The notes beneath the pieces are model-generated. The model made no database searches. It saw only the letters and a list, made by a program, of their open reading frames with translations, and was not told the DNA's origin. The position numbers and the translations under genes were made by a program. Below, piece by piece: positions 13,962 through 23,746 of a stretch of 64,000 bases of DNA. This stretch comes from DASSQJ01 sp963772645 (GTDB lineage Bacteria; Actinomycetota; Actinomycetes; Actinomycetales; Dermatophilaceae). The stretch is taken from contig CAVYYD010000005.1 in the NCBI GenBank assembly GCA_963772645.1, positions 186,001 through 250,000 on the forward strand, read 5' to 3'. Each line of letters opens with the position of its first letter. Within the stretch, counting starts at the first letter, position 1.

Positions 13962-16640
13962 TCAGCCGCGGAGGAAGACCAGCCCCATCGGCGTCTGCTC
14001 CTGGGTCTGGCCGAGCGGGTTGTCGGCGAACATGTCCTCGAGCCGGGGCCACTGCGCGCGCGGCAGGTCCGACCCCAGGACGTTGCGGCCGACGTCGTTG
14101 GCGTCGATGACGACGGTGCCGGCGAACGCGCTGCGCCACGGCTCGGGAACCCGCTCGCGGATCGCGGCGGACAGCCGCGCGGCCACGGCATCCGGGTCCT
14201 TGGGGGGCAGCTTGGCCGAGACGTTCGACGGGTAGGCCGAGTACTCGGTGGGGCCGTCGATGGCGCGGATGTCGTTGCCGACCAGCTCGTAGAAGAGGCC
14301 CCTGCGGCCGACGAGCTTGCCGACCGCCCCGCCGGCCGAGGCGTAGAGGATGCGGGGCAGCCCGACCTCGTCGATGGCCAGCTGCATCGTGAACGGGCTG
14401 CCGAGCCCGATCCCCATCGGCGTCTTCGTCACGTACCGGGAGAGCACCCGGGCCGGCCGGCCGACGGTGATGTCCCAGACGAAGAACGAGCGACCCTGGG
14501 TGATCGCGACGACCTTCTCCGAGACGAAGAACCACCAGCGGCCACCGGTGGCGGCCCGGTGCTCGGGGTCCGCGGCGGGCAGGCCGGCGAAGAACTCCCC
14601 GACCCGCTCGACGACGACCGCGTCGAGGTCGTCGTCGCGGCTGAACAGCTCGGTGCGCAGCGGGTAGCGGCGGACGGTGTCCCCGTGGCCGGTCGTCAGG
14701 TCGAGCTGGTAGTGCCGGTTCGGCTCGTAGTCGCTCTTGACGTACGCCGCGGCCTCCTCGGCCATCGTCTGTTCGCCGCCCTCGTCGATGAACTCGCGCA
14801 GCCACAGCTCGAGGTTGATCATCCGCCAGAACGTCATCGTGTTGACGTCGTTCTCGCCCTTGACCCAGCCCTCGAACGCGTGGATGACCTCGGTGAAGTC
14901 CCAGTACGGGCGCAGCGAGAACGACTCGCTCATGAAGATCGTGTAGAAGTGGTTCTTCAGCCGCATGAACCAGTCGACCTGCGGGGTGGTGAAGCCGATC
15001 TTGTTGCGGCGGCGGTTGATCGACTCGGGGAGCAGGCCGCGGGTGGCGTCGCGCAGGATCCGCTTGTTCCAGCCGTCCTTGATGATCGCCTCGTCGGAGA
15101 GGCTGAAGACGAACTTCAGCACCTCCTTGTCGAGGAACGGCACGCGCCCCTCGAGGGAGAACCGCATCGTGTTCTTGTCCTCGTAGCGCAGCAGGCTGGG
15201 CAGCGAGTTGTGGAACACGTCCTCGAGGAGGCGCTTCTTGAGGTGGGCCGACTCGACGGTGAACCGCTCGGCGCGGAAGCGGGCGGTGAACTCGGGGTGG
15301 AGGAGCTGGCTGTTCGGCACCTTCGTCTTCATCCGCAGCCGGTCGCGGACGGTCGACTTGCCGAGCCGGTAGAGCACGTCGAGGCTCTTGGCCAGCTCCG
15401 CCGCCTGGGCCCGCCGCCCCTGGGCCCGCAGCTGGCGGAGGTAGACGAAGTAGTACGGGATGTAGCCGGCCATCATCTCGTCGGCGCCCTGGCCGTCGAG
15501 GAGCACCGTGACGTGCTTGGTCGCCTCGCGCATCACCTGGAACTGGGCGTACGGCCCCGAGGAGATGAGCGGCTCCTCCTGGGTGCGGACGAAGTCGAGG
15601 AGGTCGGCCTTGAACTCGTCGGCGGTCGGGTGGATCTTGTGGCCGGTGACGTGCCCCGTGCAGATGTCGAGGACGTCGTCGACGTAGCGCTCCTCGTCGT
15701 TGACCGCGCCCGGAAAGACGGCCGAGAACGTGTTCTGGCGGGTGCCGACCGCCGCGGTCGACAGCTCGTCGCCCTCGCCGAGCAGCTGGTTGATGATGAC
15801 CGCCACCGCGCTGGAGTCCAGCCCGCCGGAGAGCGAGGTCCCCACCGGCACCTCCGACTGCAGGCGCATCCGCACGCTCTCGACGAGCAGCCGCCGGTAC
15901 TCGGCGGCCGCCGCCGCGTCGTACGGCCGCTGCTGCGTGGCGAGCTCGAGCAGCTCCTCCTGGAGGCGGGTGAACATCCTGCGGTGGATTCCGGTGGCGT
16001 CGGCGGTGAGCATCTCGCCTGGCGCGAGCCGGGTGATGCCGTCGAAGAAGGTCTCGACGCCGTCCTCGTGCACCCGGAACTGCAGGTAGCGGTAGACCGT
16101 GCGGTCGTTGACCCGGCGCTGGTAGAGGCCCGACTCGAGCAGGGGCCGGATCTCGCTGGCGAAGAGGAGCCCCTCGCCGTCGCCGTCAGGGTTCGGCACG
16201 GTGGCCACGTAGAGCGGCTTGATGCCGAAGTGGTCGCGGGCGAGGGTGAGCCGCTGCTCGTCGCGGTCCCAGATCGCGAGCCCGAACATCCCGTTGAAGC
16301 GGTCGAACGCGGCGTCGCCCCACTGGGCGAAGGCCTGGAGGACGACCTCGGTGTCGGAGTCGGTGGCGAAGCCGCGGCCCGCCGCCTCGAGCTCGGAGCG
16401 CAGGTCGAGGTAGTTGTAGACCTCGCCGTTGTAGGCGATGGTGTAGCGCCCGTCCGCGGTCGCCATCGGCTGCTGGCCGTGGGCGACGTCGATGATCGAC
16501 AGCCGCCGGTGGGCCAGCCCGCACGGCCCGTCGGTGTGGATGCCCTCGCCATCGGGTCCGCGGTGGCGCTGGCACTCGTTCATCCGCGTCAGGAGGCCCT
16601 CGTCCGCGGGGAGTCCGTGGTATCCGGCGATGCCGCACAT
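13962..16640 (-). CDS. asnB: Asparagine synthetase fused to CofE-like domain
   Basis: 892-residue bifunctional-looking protein. Residues 1 to about 200 are a class-II glutamine amidotransferase with nucleophile C2 (MCGIAGYHG), RHRGPDGEG and YNGEVYN. Residues about 220-560 are the ATP-pyrophosphatase synthetase domain with PP-loop SGGLDSS (271-277). That part alone matches AsnB, which makes asparagine from aspartate, ATP and glutamine. From about residue 655 to the end a separate domain begins (YPLRTELFSRDDDLDAVV, SEKVVAITQGRSFFVWDI, GPTEYSAYPSNVSAKLPPKD, IDANDVGRNVLG, NPLGQ..EQTPM), which resembles proteins annotated as coenzyme F420-0:gamma-glutamyl ligase. Both parts are in one intact frame. 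No other F420 genes are nearby. The C-terminal activity is uncertain. Confidence 0.85.
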   Translation of the reverse strand: MCGIAGYHGLPADEGLLTRMNECQRHRGPDGEGIHTDGPCGLAHRRLSIIDVAHGQQPMATADGRYTIAYNGEVYNYLDLRSELEAAGRGFATDSDTEVVLQAFAQWGDAAFDRFNGMFGLAIWDRDEQRLTLARDHFGIKPLYVATVPNPDGDGEGLLFASEIRPLLESGLYQRRVNDRTVYRYLQFRVHEDGVETFFDGITRLAPGEMLTADATGIHRRMFTRLQEELLELATQQRPYDAAAAAEYRRLLVESVRMRLQSEVPVGTSLSGGLDSSAVAVIINQLLGEGDELSTAAVGTRQNTFSAVFPGAVNDEERYVDDVLDICTGHVTGHKIHPTADEFKADLLDFVRTQEEPLISSGPYAQFQVMREATKHVTVLLDGQGADEMMAGYIPYYFVYLRQLRAQGRRAQAAELAKSLDVLYRLGKSTVRDRLRMKTKVPNSQLLHPEFTARFRAERFTVESAHLKKRLLEDVFHNSLPSLLRYEDKNTMRFSLEGRVPFLDKEVLKFVFSLSDEAIIKDGWNKRILRDATRGLLPESINRRRNKIGFTTPQVDWFMRLKNHFYTIFMSESFSLRPYWDFTEVIHAFEGWVKGENDVNTMTFWRMINLELWLREFIDEGGEQTMAEEAAAYVKSDYEPNRHYQLDLTTGHGDTVRRYPLRTELFSRDDDLDAVVVERVGEFFAGLPAADPEHRAATGGRWWFFVSEKVVAITQGRSFFVWDITVGRPARVLSRYVTKTPMGIGLGSPFTMQLAIDEVGLPRILYASAGGAVGKLVGRRGLFYELVGNDIRAIDGPTEYSAYPSNVSAKLPPKDPDAVAARLSAAIRERVPEPWRSAFAGTVVIDANDVGRNVLGSDLPRAQWPRLEDMFADNPLGQTQEQTPMGLVFLRG

Positions 16641-16773
16641 GCGTCGGGTCGTTCCTTACCTGCTCGGGGGTCGAAGGTGGACACCGCGGGGCGGCCACCG
16701 GGCAAGCCTGCCACGGATGCGGCGCCCGGCCGACTCCGCCCGCCTCCGGTCGGCTCCGCTCGGGGACCGGGGC

Positions 16774-17700
16774 TCAGCCGGGCAGGTGGGCGTCGAGCCA
16801 GGCCACGAGGTCGGAGACGACCTCCTCGCGGTTGGTCTCGTTGAAGATCTCGTGCCGCGCGCCGGGGTAGAGGGTGCAGGTGACGTCGTGGAGGCCGCTG
16901 GTGGCGTACTGCTCGCGCACCGCCCGCGGGCCCTTGCCGCCGGCGCCGACCGGGTCCTTGTCACCGGCCATGAGGAGCACCGGCAGGTCGGGCCGGACCC
17001 GGGCCACGCGCTCGGGGTCGTTGACCGCCCGCAGCCCCTGGAGGAGGTCGGCGAAGAAGCCCGAGGTGAAGACCTGCCCGCAGCGGGGGTCGGCGACGTA
17101 GGCGTCGACCTCGGCCTCGTCCCGGGAGAGCCAGTCGAACTTCGTGCGGTTCGGCTTGAAGGCCGCGTTGTACTGCCCGAAGGTCAGGGTGTCCATCAGC
17201 GGGCTGACGTGCCGGCGTCCCCGCAGGCGGGCCTCGAGCCGGGCGATGCCGAGCCCGGCCATGCCGAGCACGCCCGGGTCGCCGGCCGTGCCGGAGAGCA
17301 CGAGCCCGGTCAGCTCGTCGCTGCCCTCGATGGCGTACTCGCGGGCGAGGAAGCTGCCCATGCTGTGGCCGAGGAGGAAGACCGGGAGCCCCGGGTGCTC
17401 CTCGGTGATCCGAGCGGTGACGGCCCGGGCGTCCTCGACGACCTTGTCCCAGCCGCGGTCGTCGGCGAGGTAGCCGTGGTCGGCGTCCCCGCCGGTCCGC
17501 CCGTGGCCGCGGTGGTCGTTGGCGTACACCGCGTACCCGGCGTGGGTCAGCGCCTCGGCCAGCCGGGCGTACCGCGCCGAGTGCTCGGCCATCCCGTGCA
17601 GGACCTGGACGACGGCCTTCGGCGGCTCCTCGGGCAGCCAGCGGTGGGTGAAGAGGGCGGTGCCGTCACTCGTCGTGACCGTGATCGTGCTGCTCTGCAT
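16774..17700 (-). CDS. Alpha/beta hydrolase (monoacylglycerol lipase-like)
   Basis: 308-residue serine hydrolase of the lysophospholipase/MGL type. The nucleophile elbow is GHSMGSF (Ser near 116), the oxyanion region LHGMAEHSARY (about 35-45) and NDHRGHGRTGG, and the acid and His of the triad lie in MAGDKDPVG and GARHEIFNE. No signal peptide, so probably cytosolic. A short AGGAC ribosome site precedes ATG 17700. It stands alone between guaA and the asnB fusion, with a guaA terminator hairpin in the gap before it. Confidence 0.92.
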   Translation of the reverse strand: MQSSTITVTTSDGTALFTHRWLPEEPPKAVVQVLHGMAEHSARYARLAEALTHAGYAVYANDHRGHGRTGGDADHGYLADDRGWDKVVEDARAVTARITEEHPGLPVFLLGHSMGSFLAREYAIEGSDELTGLVLSGTAGDPGVLGMAGLGIARLEARLRGRRHVSPLMDTLTFGQYNAAFKPNRTKFDWLSRDEAEVDAYVADPRCGQVFTSGFFADLLQGLRAVNDPERVARVRPDLPVLLMAGDKDPVGAGGKGPRAVREQYATSGLHDVTCTLYPGARHEIFNETNREEVVSDLVAWLDAHLPG

Positions 17701-17766
17701 CGGACCGTCCTGTTACCGGTGGGTAGTGCCTCGGGGTCCCAGCCTGCCATCCGGCCGGACCCGACG

Positions 17767-17824
17767 GGCCACCGGGTGCCACGTCGCACACCCCGCGCCT
17801 GCCGAGTGCAGGCACCGGGTGGCC
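17767..17824. terminator. Hairpin terminator after guaA
   Basis: GGCCACCGGGTGCC (17767-17780) and GGCACCGGGTGGCC (17811-17824) pair with 13 of 14 positions matched. It lies 38 nt past the guaA stop. Confidence 0.6.
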
Positions 17825-17861
17825 GGCCGAGCGCCGGCCCGCTCCCGCGGCAGCGAGCGGG

Positions 17862-19526
<1,665 letters not shown>

Positions 19527-19533
19527 GCCGTCA

Positions 19534-19539
19534 AGGCTA
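19534..19539 (-). promoter_or_regulatory. -10 element (TAGCCT) of guaA
   Basis: Minus-strand TAGCCT contains the TAG stop of the DUF3817 gene and ends 7 nt before the guaA GTG. Confidence 0.55.
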
Positions 19540-19923
19540 CTGGCGGGCGGTCGCGAGGTCGGCCTCGACCTCGCGGGCCACCCGTCGCTCGACCCAGAAG
19601 GAGAGGAACGGCACGCACCCGGCGAGCATGACGAGGACCATCTTGGTCAGCGGCCAGCCGATCTTGAAGCCGAGGAGCGCCGTGGCCACGAGGTAGACCA
19701 TGTAGACGAAGCCGTGCGGCTGCGGCCACCAGCTGAGCGGGTTCTGGTCCCCCTTCATCCCGAAGCCGTAGGACAGGATCACCTCGACGACGAGGATCAG
19801 CAGCCCGACGCCGACGACGAAGGCCATGACCTTGAAGAAGGTCAGCCGCCGGTGCACCGACTCCAGGTCGGCGGGGTCGATGGCGGCGGCGGCAGGGGCG
19901 TCAGGAGTGCTCACGCACCCCAT
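19537..19923 (-). CDS. DUF3817 membrane protein
   Basis: 128 residues (or 125 from GTG 19914) with three membrane helices: FFKVMAFVVGVGLLILVVEVIL, FVYMVYLVATALLGFKI and KMVLVMLAGCVPFLSFWVERRV. The WPQPHGFVYMVYL and GWPLTKM patterns match the DUF3817 family, small actinobacterial membrane proteins of unknown function that commonly sit next to guaA. Either candidate start lies inside the end of the SURF1 gene (overlap 14-23 nt), so the two are translated together. Confidence 0.85.
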   Translation of the reverse strand: MGCVSTPDAPAAAAIDPADLESVHRRLTFFKVMAFVVGVGLLILVVEVILSYGFGMKGDQNPLSWWPQPHGFVYMVYLVATALLGFKIGWPLTKMVLVMLAGCVPFLSFWVERRVAREVEADLATARQ

Positions 19924-20662
19924 TGTCACCCGCGGCCAGGACCGGTTCGTCGGGGGCCCGGCGCTCGTGCTCCTCGCGGACCATCCGCCACCACAGCCAG
20001 AGGGCGAAGAGCGCGAACACCCACCACTGGACGGCGTAGGCGGCGTTGCGCCACTGGATGCCGGTGTGCCCGATCGGGGTCGGGACCTTCGCCAGCTGCG
20101 GACCGGTCCCCGGGTCCTCGGCCCGGAGGAAGAGGAAGGCGTTGTACAGCGGCGTCGGCCAGGTGTTGACGAGGACCGAGGTGTCGACCGAGGCGATCTC
20201 GCCGGGGCCGACGGGGGCGTCGGCCGGTGACTCCGGGGGCGCCAGCCCGCCCTCGACGGTGAGCGTGCCGTCCGGGGGCCCCCCGGCCTGCGCGGGGTCG
20301 GTGACGAACCCGCGGAGCACCGGGAGCGTGGCGCCCGAGCCGTCGACGAGGAACGGGGTGAGGACCCAGGACCCGACGCGCCCGTCGAGGCGACGGCCGG
20401 GCACGAGGAGCTGCCCGTCGGTGTAGTGGCCCGACGCCGTGACCGGCCGGGAGGAGAGCTCGCCGGGGAAGGCGGTGTGCGGGGTGAGCACCGAGGTCAG
20501 CGGCACCGGGCTCTGGGCGCGGGCGGCGGCGAGCGCGTCCTCGACACCCTTGCCCTCGGCGACGCCGAGCTGCCAGCGGCCGAGCTGGACGAAGACGACC
20601 CCGACGACCAGGACCAGCCCGAGCAGCCCGAGGTACCTCGGCGTCAGGGCGGTCCGCAGCAC
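19901..20662 (-). CDS. SURF1 family protein (cytochrome oxidase biogenesis)
   Basis: 253 residues. An N-terminal membrane helix (LGLLGLVLVVGVVFVQL) is followed at once by the SURF1 hallmark LGRWQL, then an extracytoplasmic beta-rich domain with VTASGHY, LTPFLVDGSGATLPVLRGFV and the closing HTGIQWRNAAYAVQWWVFALFALWLWWRMV helix. SURF1 proteins assist haem insertion and assembly of aa3-type cytochrome c oxidase in the membrane. GTG 20662 has TAGCCT 6 nt upstream, a leaderless start. The cytoplasmic tail (REEHERRAPDEPVLAAGD) overlaps the DUF3817 start. Confidence 0.93.
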   Translation of the reverse strand: MLRTALTPRYLGLLGLVLVVGVVFVQLGRWQLGVAEGKGVEDALAAARAQSPVPLTSVLTPHTAFPGELSSRPVTASGHYTDGQLLVPGRRLDGRVGSWVLTPFLVDGSGATLPVLRGFVTDPAQAGGPPDGTLTVEGGLAPPESPADAPVGPGEIASVDTSVLVNTWPTPLYNAFLFLRAEDPGTGPQLAKVPTPIGHTGIQWRNAAYAVQWWVFALFALWLWWRMVREEHERRAPDEPVLAAGDNGVREHS

Positions 20663-20668
20663 GTCACG

Positions 20669-20674
20669 AGGCTA
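20669..20674 (-). promoter_or_regulatory. -10 element (TAGCCT), leaderless start
   Basis: Minus-strand TAGCCT ends 6 nt before the GTG at 20662. Confidence 0.55.
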
Positions 20675-20802
20675 CGTCACCGGGGCGTCGCGCCGGCCCG
20701 GCCCGCTCGAGCCGGGCCCTGGTGCCCGTGGGCAGTTCACGCCACCGGGATGCCGTGGCGGGATGGGCATCGCTGCCGATGAGCGGCCCCGCCTGCCGCT
20801 CC

Positions 20803-20833
20803 TAGCGTGGCGGCACGCACCGACCCCAGGAGG
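20803..20833 (+). promoter_or_regulatory. -10 TAGCGT and AGGAGG ribosome site
   Basis: TAGCGT at 20803-20808 followed by a 5' leader with AGGAGG (20828-20833) 5 nt before ATG 20839; a leadered contrast to the many leaderless genes here. Confidence 0.5.
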
Positions 20834-20838
20834 CAGTC

Positions 20839-21963
20839 ATGCAGCACCTCGAGATCCTCGACACCGTCGTCGTCGGAGCGGGCCAGGCGGGGCTGGTCAC
20901 CGCTCGGGAGCTCCAGCGCCGTGGCCGCGAGTGCGTGGTCCTCGACCGGGCCGAGCAGGTCGGCGACGGCTGGCGGCACCACTACGACTCGCTCCGGCTC
21001 TACACCGCCGGCCGGTACACCGGGCTGCCCGGGCTGCCCTTCCCCGGCGACCCGAGGACCTGCCCGGGCAAGGACGAGGTGGCCGACTACCTCGCGGCCT
21101 ACGCCACCCACTTCCGACTGCCGGTACGGATGCGGACCGGGGTCGAGCACGTCGCCCCGGCAGCCGACGGCAGCGACGGGTTCGACGTCCGGACCGCCAC
21201 CGGCACGATCCGCTGCCGCAACGTCGTCGTCGCGACCGGCAGCTTCGGGCGCGCCGCCCGGGTGCCCGCCGTCGCCGATGACCTCGACCCCGGCATCCTC
21301 CAGCTGCACTCGAGCCAGTACCGGCGTCCGGGCCAGCTGCGCGACGGCCCGGTCCTCGTCGTCGGCGCCTCGCACTCCGGCTGTGACATCGCCTACGAGC
21401 TCGCGGAGGGCCGAGAGACCCACCTGGCCGGCCACGACTGCGGCCAGCTCCCGCTCCGCTGGAAGGGGACCGGGGCCCCCGCGGCGTTCCCGCTGGTCCT
21501 CTTCGCGTGGCAGCACGTGCTGACCCGGCGCACCCCGCCCGGCCGACGGATGATGCACACGGTCCGCACGCACGGCGGCGCCCCGATGCTGCGGGTCAAG
21601 CGCGAGGACCTCGCCGCGCGCGGGGTGGTGCGCCACCTCCAGCGGGTGGAGTCCGCCACCGCCGGGCGGCCGACGCTGGCCGACGGCACCGTTCTCGACG
21701 TCGCGAACATCGTCTGGGCGACCGGCTACCGGCAGTGCTTCGACTGGCTCGACCTGCCGGTCCTGGGCGAGGACGGCTGGCCGCGGGAGTACCGGGGGGT
21801 CGCGGCGGACGTGCCCGGGCTCTACTTCTGCGGGTTGGCCTTCCAGTACTCGTTCTCCTCGATGGTGCTCCCCGGGGTGGGGCGGGATGCCGCGTACGTC
21901 GCGGACCACCTGGCCCGGACCCGCCGGCCGTCCGGGGCGCTGGCGTCGGCGAGCGCTGCCTGA
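20839..21963 (+). CDS. Flavin-containing monooxygenase
   Basis: 374-residue FAD/NADPH enzyme. FAD motif VVVGAGQAGLVTARELQRRG (about 10-29), FMO-type GDGWRHHYDSLRLYTAGRYTGLPGLPFPG, NADPH motif LVVGASHSGCDIAYELA (about 171-187), and IVWATGYRQCFDWLDLPVL near the C-terminus (the ATGY motif of FMOs). The size and motifs match actinobacterial enzymes annotated as CzcO-like flavoproteins. It faces, tail to tail, a large TPR-LuxR regulator that may control it, although the promoters do not adjoin. Substrate unknown. Confidence 0.9.
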   Translation: MQHLEILDTVVVGAGQAGLVTARELQRRGRECVVLDRAEQVGDGWRHHYDSLRLYTAGRYTGLPGLPFPGDPRTCPGKDEVADYLAAYATHFRLPVRMRTGVEHVAPAADGSDGFDVRTATGTIRCRNVVVATGSFGRAARVPAVADDLDPGILQLHSSQYRRPGQLRDGPVLVVGASHSGCDIAYELAEGRETHLAGHDCGQLPLRWKGTGAPAAFPLVLFAWQHVLTRRTPPGRRMMHTVRTHGGAPMLRVKREDLAARGVVRHLQRVESATAGRPTLADGTVLDVANIVWATGYRQCFDWLDLPVLGEDGWPREYRGVAADVPGLYFCGLAFQYSFSSMVLPGVGRDAAYVADHLARTRRPSGALASASAA

Positions 21964-22007
21964 GCAGCGGCGGCGCGGCCCGGGTCGACGGTGGACCGGG
22001 GCCCTGG

Positions 22008-23654
22008 TCAGCCGTGGACGAGGTCGTGCTCGAACGCGAACGCGGCCGCGGCGGTCCGGCTGCCGACGTCCAGCTTGGTGAAGATGTTGCTCAGGTGGCG
22101 AGCCACGGTGCGCTCGCTGAGGACCAGCTCGGCCGCGATCTGCGCGTTGCTCCGCCCGGAGGCGACGAGCCGGAGCACCTGCACCTCCCGCTCGCTGAGG
22201 CCCCGTGGCCGACCGCCCGGGTCGTGCCCCGCACCGAGGGCGAGGTCGAGGGCGGCGACGTCGGAGCGCGCGCCGAGGGCCACCAGGGCCTCGCGTCCCG
22301 CCGCCAGCTCGGGGCGGGCCGACTCCTCGTCGCCGGCCGCGCGCATCGCCAGCCCGGCGCCGGCCCGGGCCAGCGCGGCGGCGTGCGGCAGGTCGAGCTG
22401 GGTGGCGAGCTGGCGGGCCTTGCGCAGGTACGGCAGCGCACCGACCGCGTCCCCACCGGCCCGCAGAGTGGCCCCGGCGGCCAGGGCGGCCTCGACCTGG
22501 AGCGCCTGGGACCCGAACGCCGCCGCGAGGTCCTCCAGCTCACGGGCGGCCGACCGGGCCTCCTCCACCTCGCCGGTCGCGAGCAGCACCCGCACCACCC
22601 CGGGCAGGACCCGGCTGCGGGCCACCGGGCCGGTGGTCTCGGCGAGCACCCGGTGCACCGCACCGGCGGCGGCCGTGCTCGCGCCCCGGGCGACCCAGAG
22701 CTCGGCGAGCCCGGGCTGCGGGTCGACCCCGCGCTCGGCGCTCAGCTGGAAGGACCGTTCGGCGGCCTCGAGGTCGCCCCGGAGCCGGAGGACCTCCCCC
22801 CGTTCGTACGCCGCCTGGCCGACCGCGTCGACGGCCCCGGCGCGCCGGTACCGTTCGATCGCCGCGTCGAGCTCGTCCAGCGCCTCCGACCACGCCCCGC
22901 GCGCCCGGAGCACCTGGCCGCGGTGCAGGGAGCACTGGCCGGTGAAGACGACGAGCTGGGGGTGGGACGCGCACCAGCCCTGGAGCAGCTCGGTCCACTC
23001 CGCGACCCGGCCGATGTCGGCCACCTCCTGGCAGCCCTCGATCGCGGTGCAGTAGACGTGGCCGATGGTCACCGGCTCCAGCGCCCCGGTCGTCGCCTCC
23101 ACCATCGACTCGTCGAGCAGGGAGAGACCGGCGGGGACCCGCCCGGCGTAGATGGCCAGCCGGCCCTGCGCGCACAGGCCCAACGCGACGAGCCCGGTGT
23201 CCCGGTGCCGACGGCCGGCGTCCGCCGCGGCGAGCGCGCAGCCGTGGGCCTCCTCGAAGCGTCCGGCGCGCAGGTGGCCGAACATCCGGGCGAACGCGAC
23301 CAGCCCGGCCTCGAGCGACCCCTCCGGCAGCTCCTCGAGCAGCCGCTCCCCGCGCGCCGCCCAGCCCGCCGAGGCCGAGGGGTCGCCGCTGGTCCCGGCG
23401 ATCATCGACAGGTGGAAGGTGCAGCGCACGGCGCCGGCGACGTCGCCCGCCGCCAGCCGCTGCTCGTGCGCCCGGCGGTAGAGCTCGACGGAGTCGGTGA
23501 TCCGGCCGAGGAGGTGGGCCGCCCCGGCCGCCGAGGTGAGGTCGTCACCGGTGAGGGACGCCGGGTCCAGGCCCGTCCACCGCTCCAGGGCCGTCGTCCA
23601 CTCTCCGCGCTCGAACTCGGCCCGTGCGCGGACCAGCTCGTCGACTCCGGCCAT
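22008..23654 (-). CDS. LuxR-type regulator with TPR-like repeats
   Basis: 548 residues. The bulk (about 1-480) is helical with repeated Ala/Leu/Arg-rich pairs such as AAGAAHLLGRITDSVELYRRAHE and GEVLRLRGDLEAAERSF, typical of tetratricopeptide sensor/scaffold domains. The C-terminal helix-turn-helix is LSEREVQVLRLVASGRSNAQ, IAAELVLSERTVARHLSNIF, TKLDVGSRTAAAAFA. It lacks the N-terminal NTPase of full LAL regulators. GGAGG lies 6 nt before ATG 23654. It diverges from the ABC exporter pair, sharing an 86-92-nt promoter region, so regulation of that exporter, of the neighbouring monooxygenase or of both is plausible. Confidence 0.88.
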   Translation of the reverse strand: MAGVDELVRARAEFERGEWTTALERWTGLDPASLTGDDLTSAAGAAHLLGRITDSVELYRRAHEQRLAAGDVAGAVRCTFHLSMIAGTSGDPSASAGWAARGERLLEELPEGSLEAGLVAFARMFGHLRAGRFEEAHGCALAAADAGRRHRDTGLVALGLCAQGRLAIYAGRVPAGLSLLDESMVEATTGALEPVTIGHVYCTAIEGCQEVADIGRVAEWTELLQGWCASHPQLVVFTGQCSLHRGQVLRARGAWSEALDELDAAIERYRRAGAVDAVGQAAYERGEVLRLRGDLEAAERSFQLSAERGVDPQPGLAELWVARGASTAAAGAVHRVLAETTGPVARSRVLPGVVRVLLATGEVEEARSAARELEDLAAAFGSQALQVEAALAAGATLRAGGDAVGALPYLRKARQLATQLDLPHAAALARAGAGLAMRAAGDEESARPELAAGREALVALGARSDVAALDLALGAGHDPGGRPRGLSEREVQVLRLVASGRSNAQIAAELVLSERTVARHLSNIFTKLDVGSRTAAAAFAFEHDLVHG

Positions 23655-23731
23655 GGACGCCTCCTCGAGCCGAGGGTACGCGCGGACGGGTGCGACGGGA
23701 AAAGGGTTCGCGCGGTGTCGGGGCCGGACCC

Positions 23732-23737
23732 TAGCGT
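23732..23737 (+). promoter_or_regulatory. -10 element (TAGCGT) of ABC exporter operon
   Basis: TAGCGT ends 9 nt before ATG 23747 (only 3 nt before the alternative ATG 23741), which favours 23747 as a near-leaderless start. Confidence 0.45.
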
Positions 23738-23746
23738 TGGATGGTC

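Noticed and set aside
14559..16844. A 761-codon plus-strand frame opposite the AsnB fusion
   Set aside because: Composition (Val/Glu/Arg/Gly repeats) and lack of any family pattern mark it as antisense shadow.
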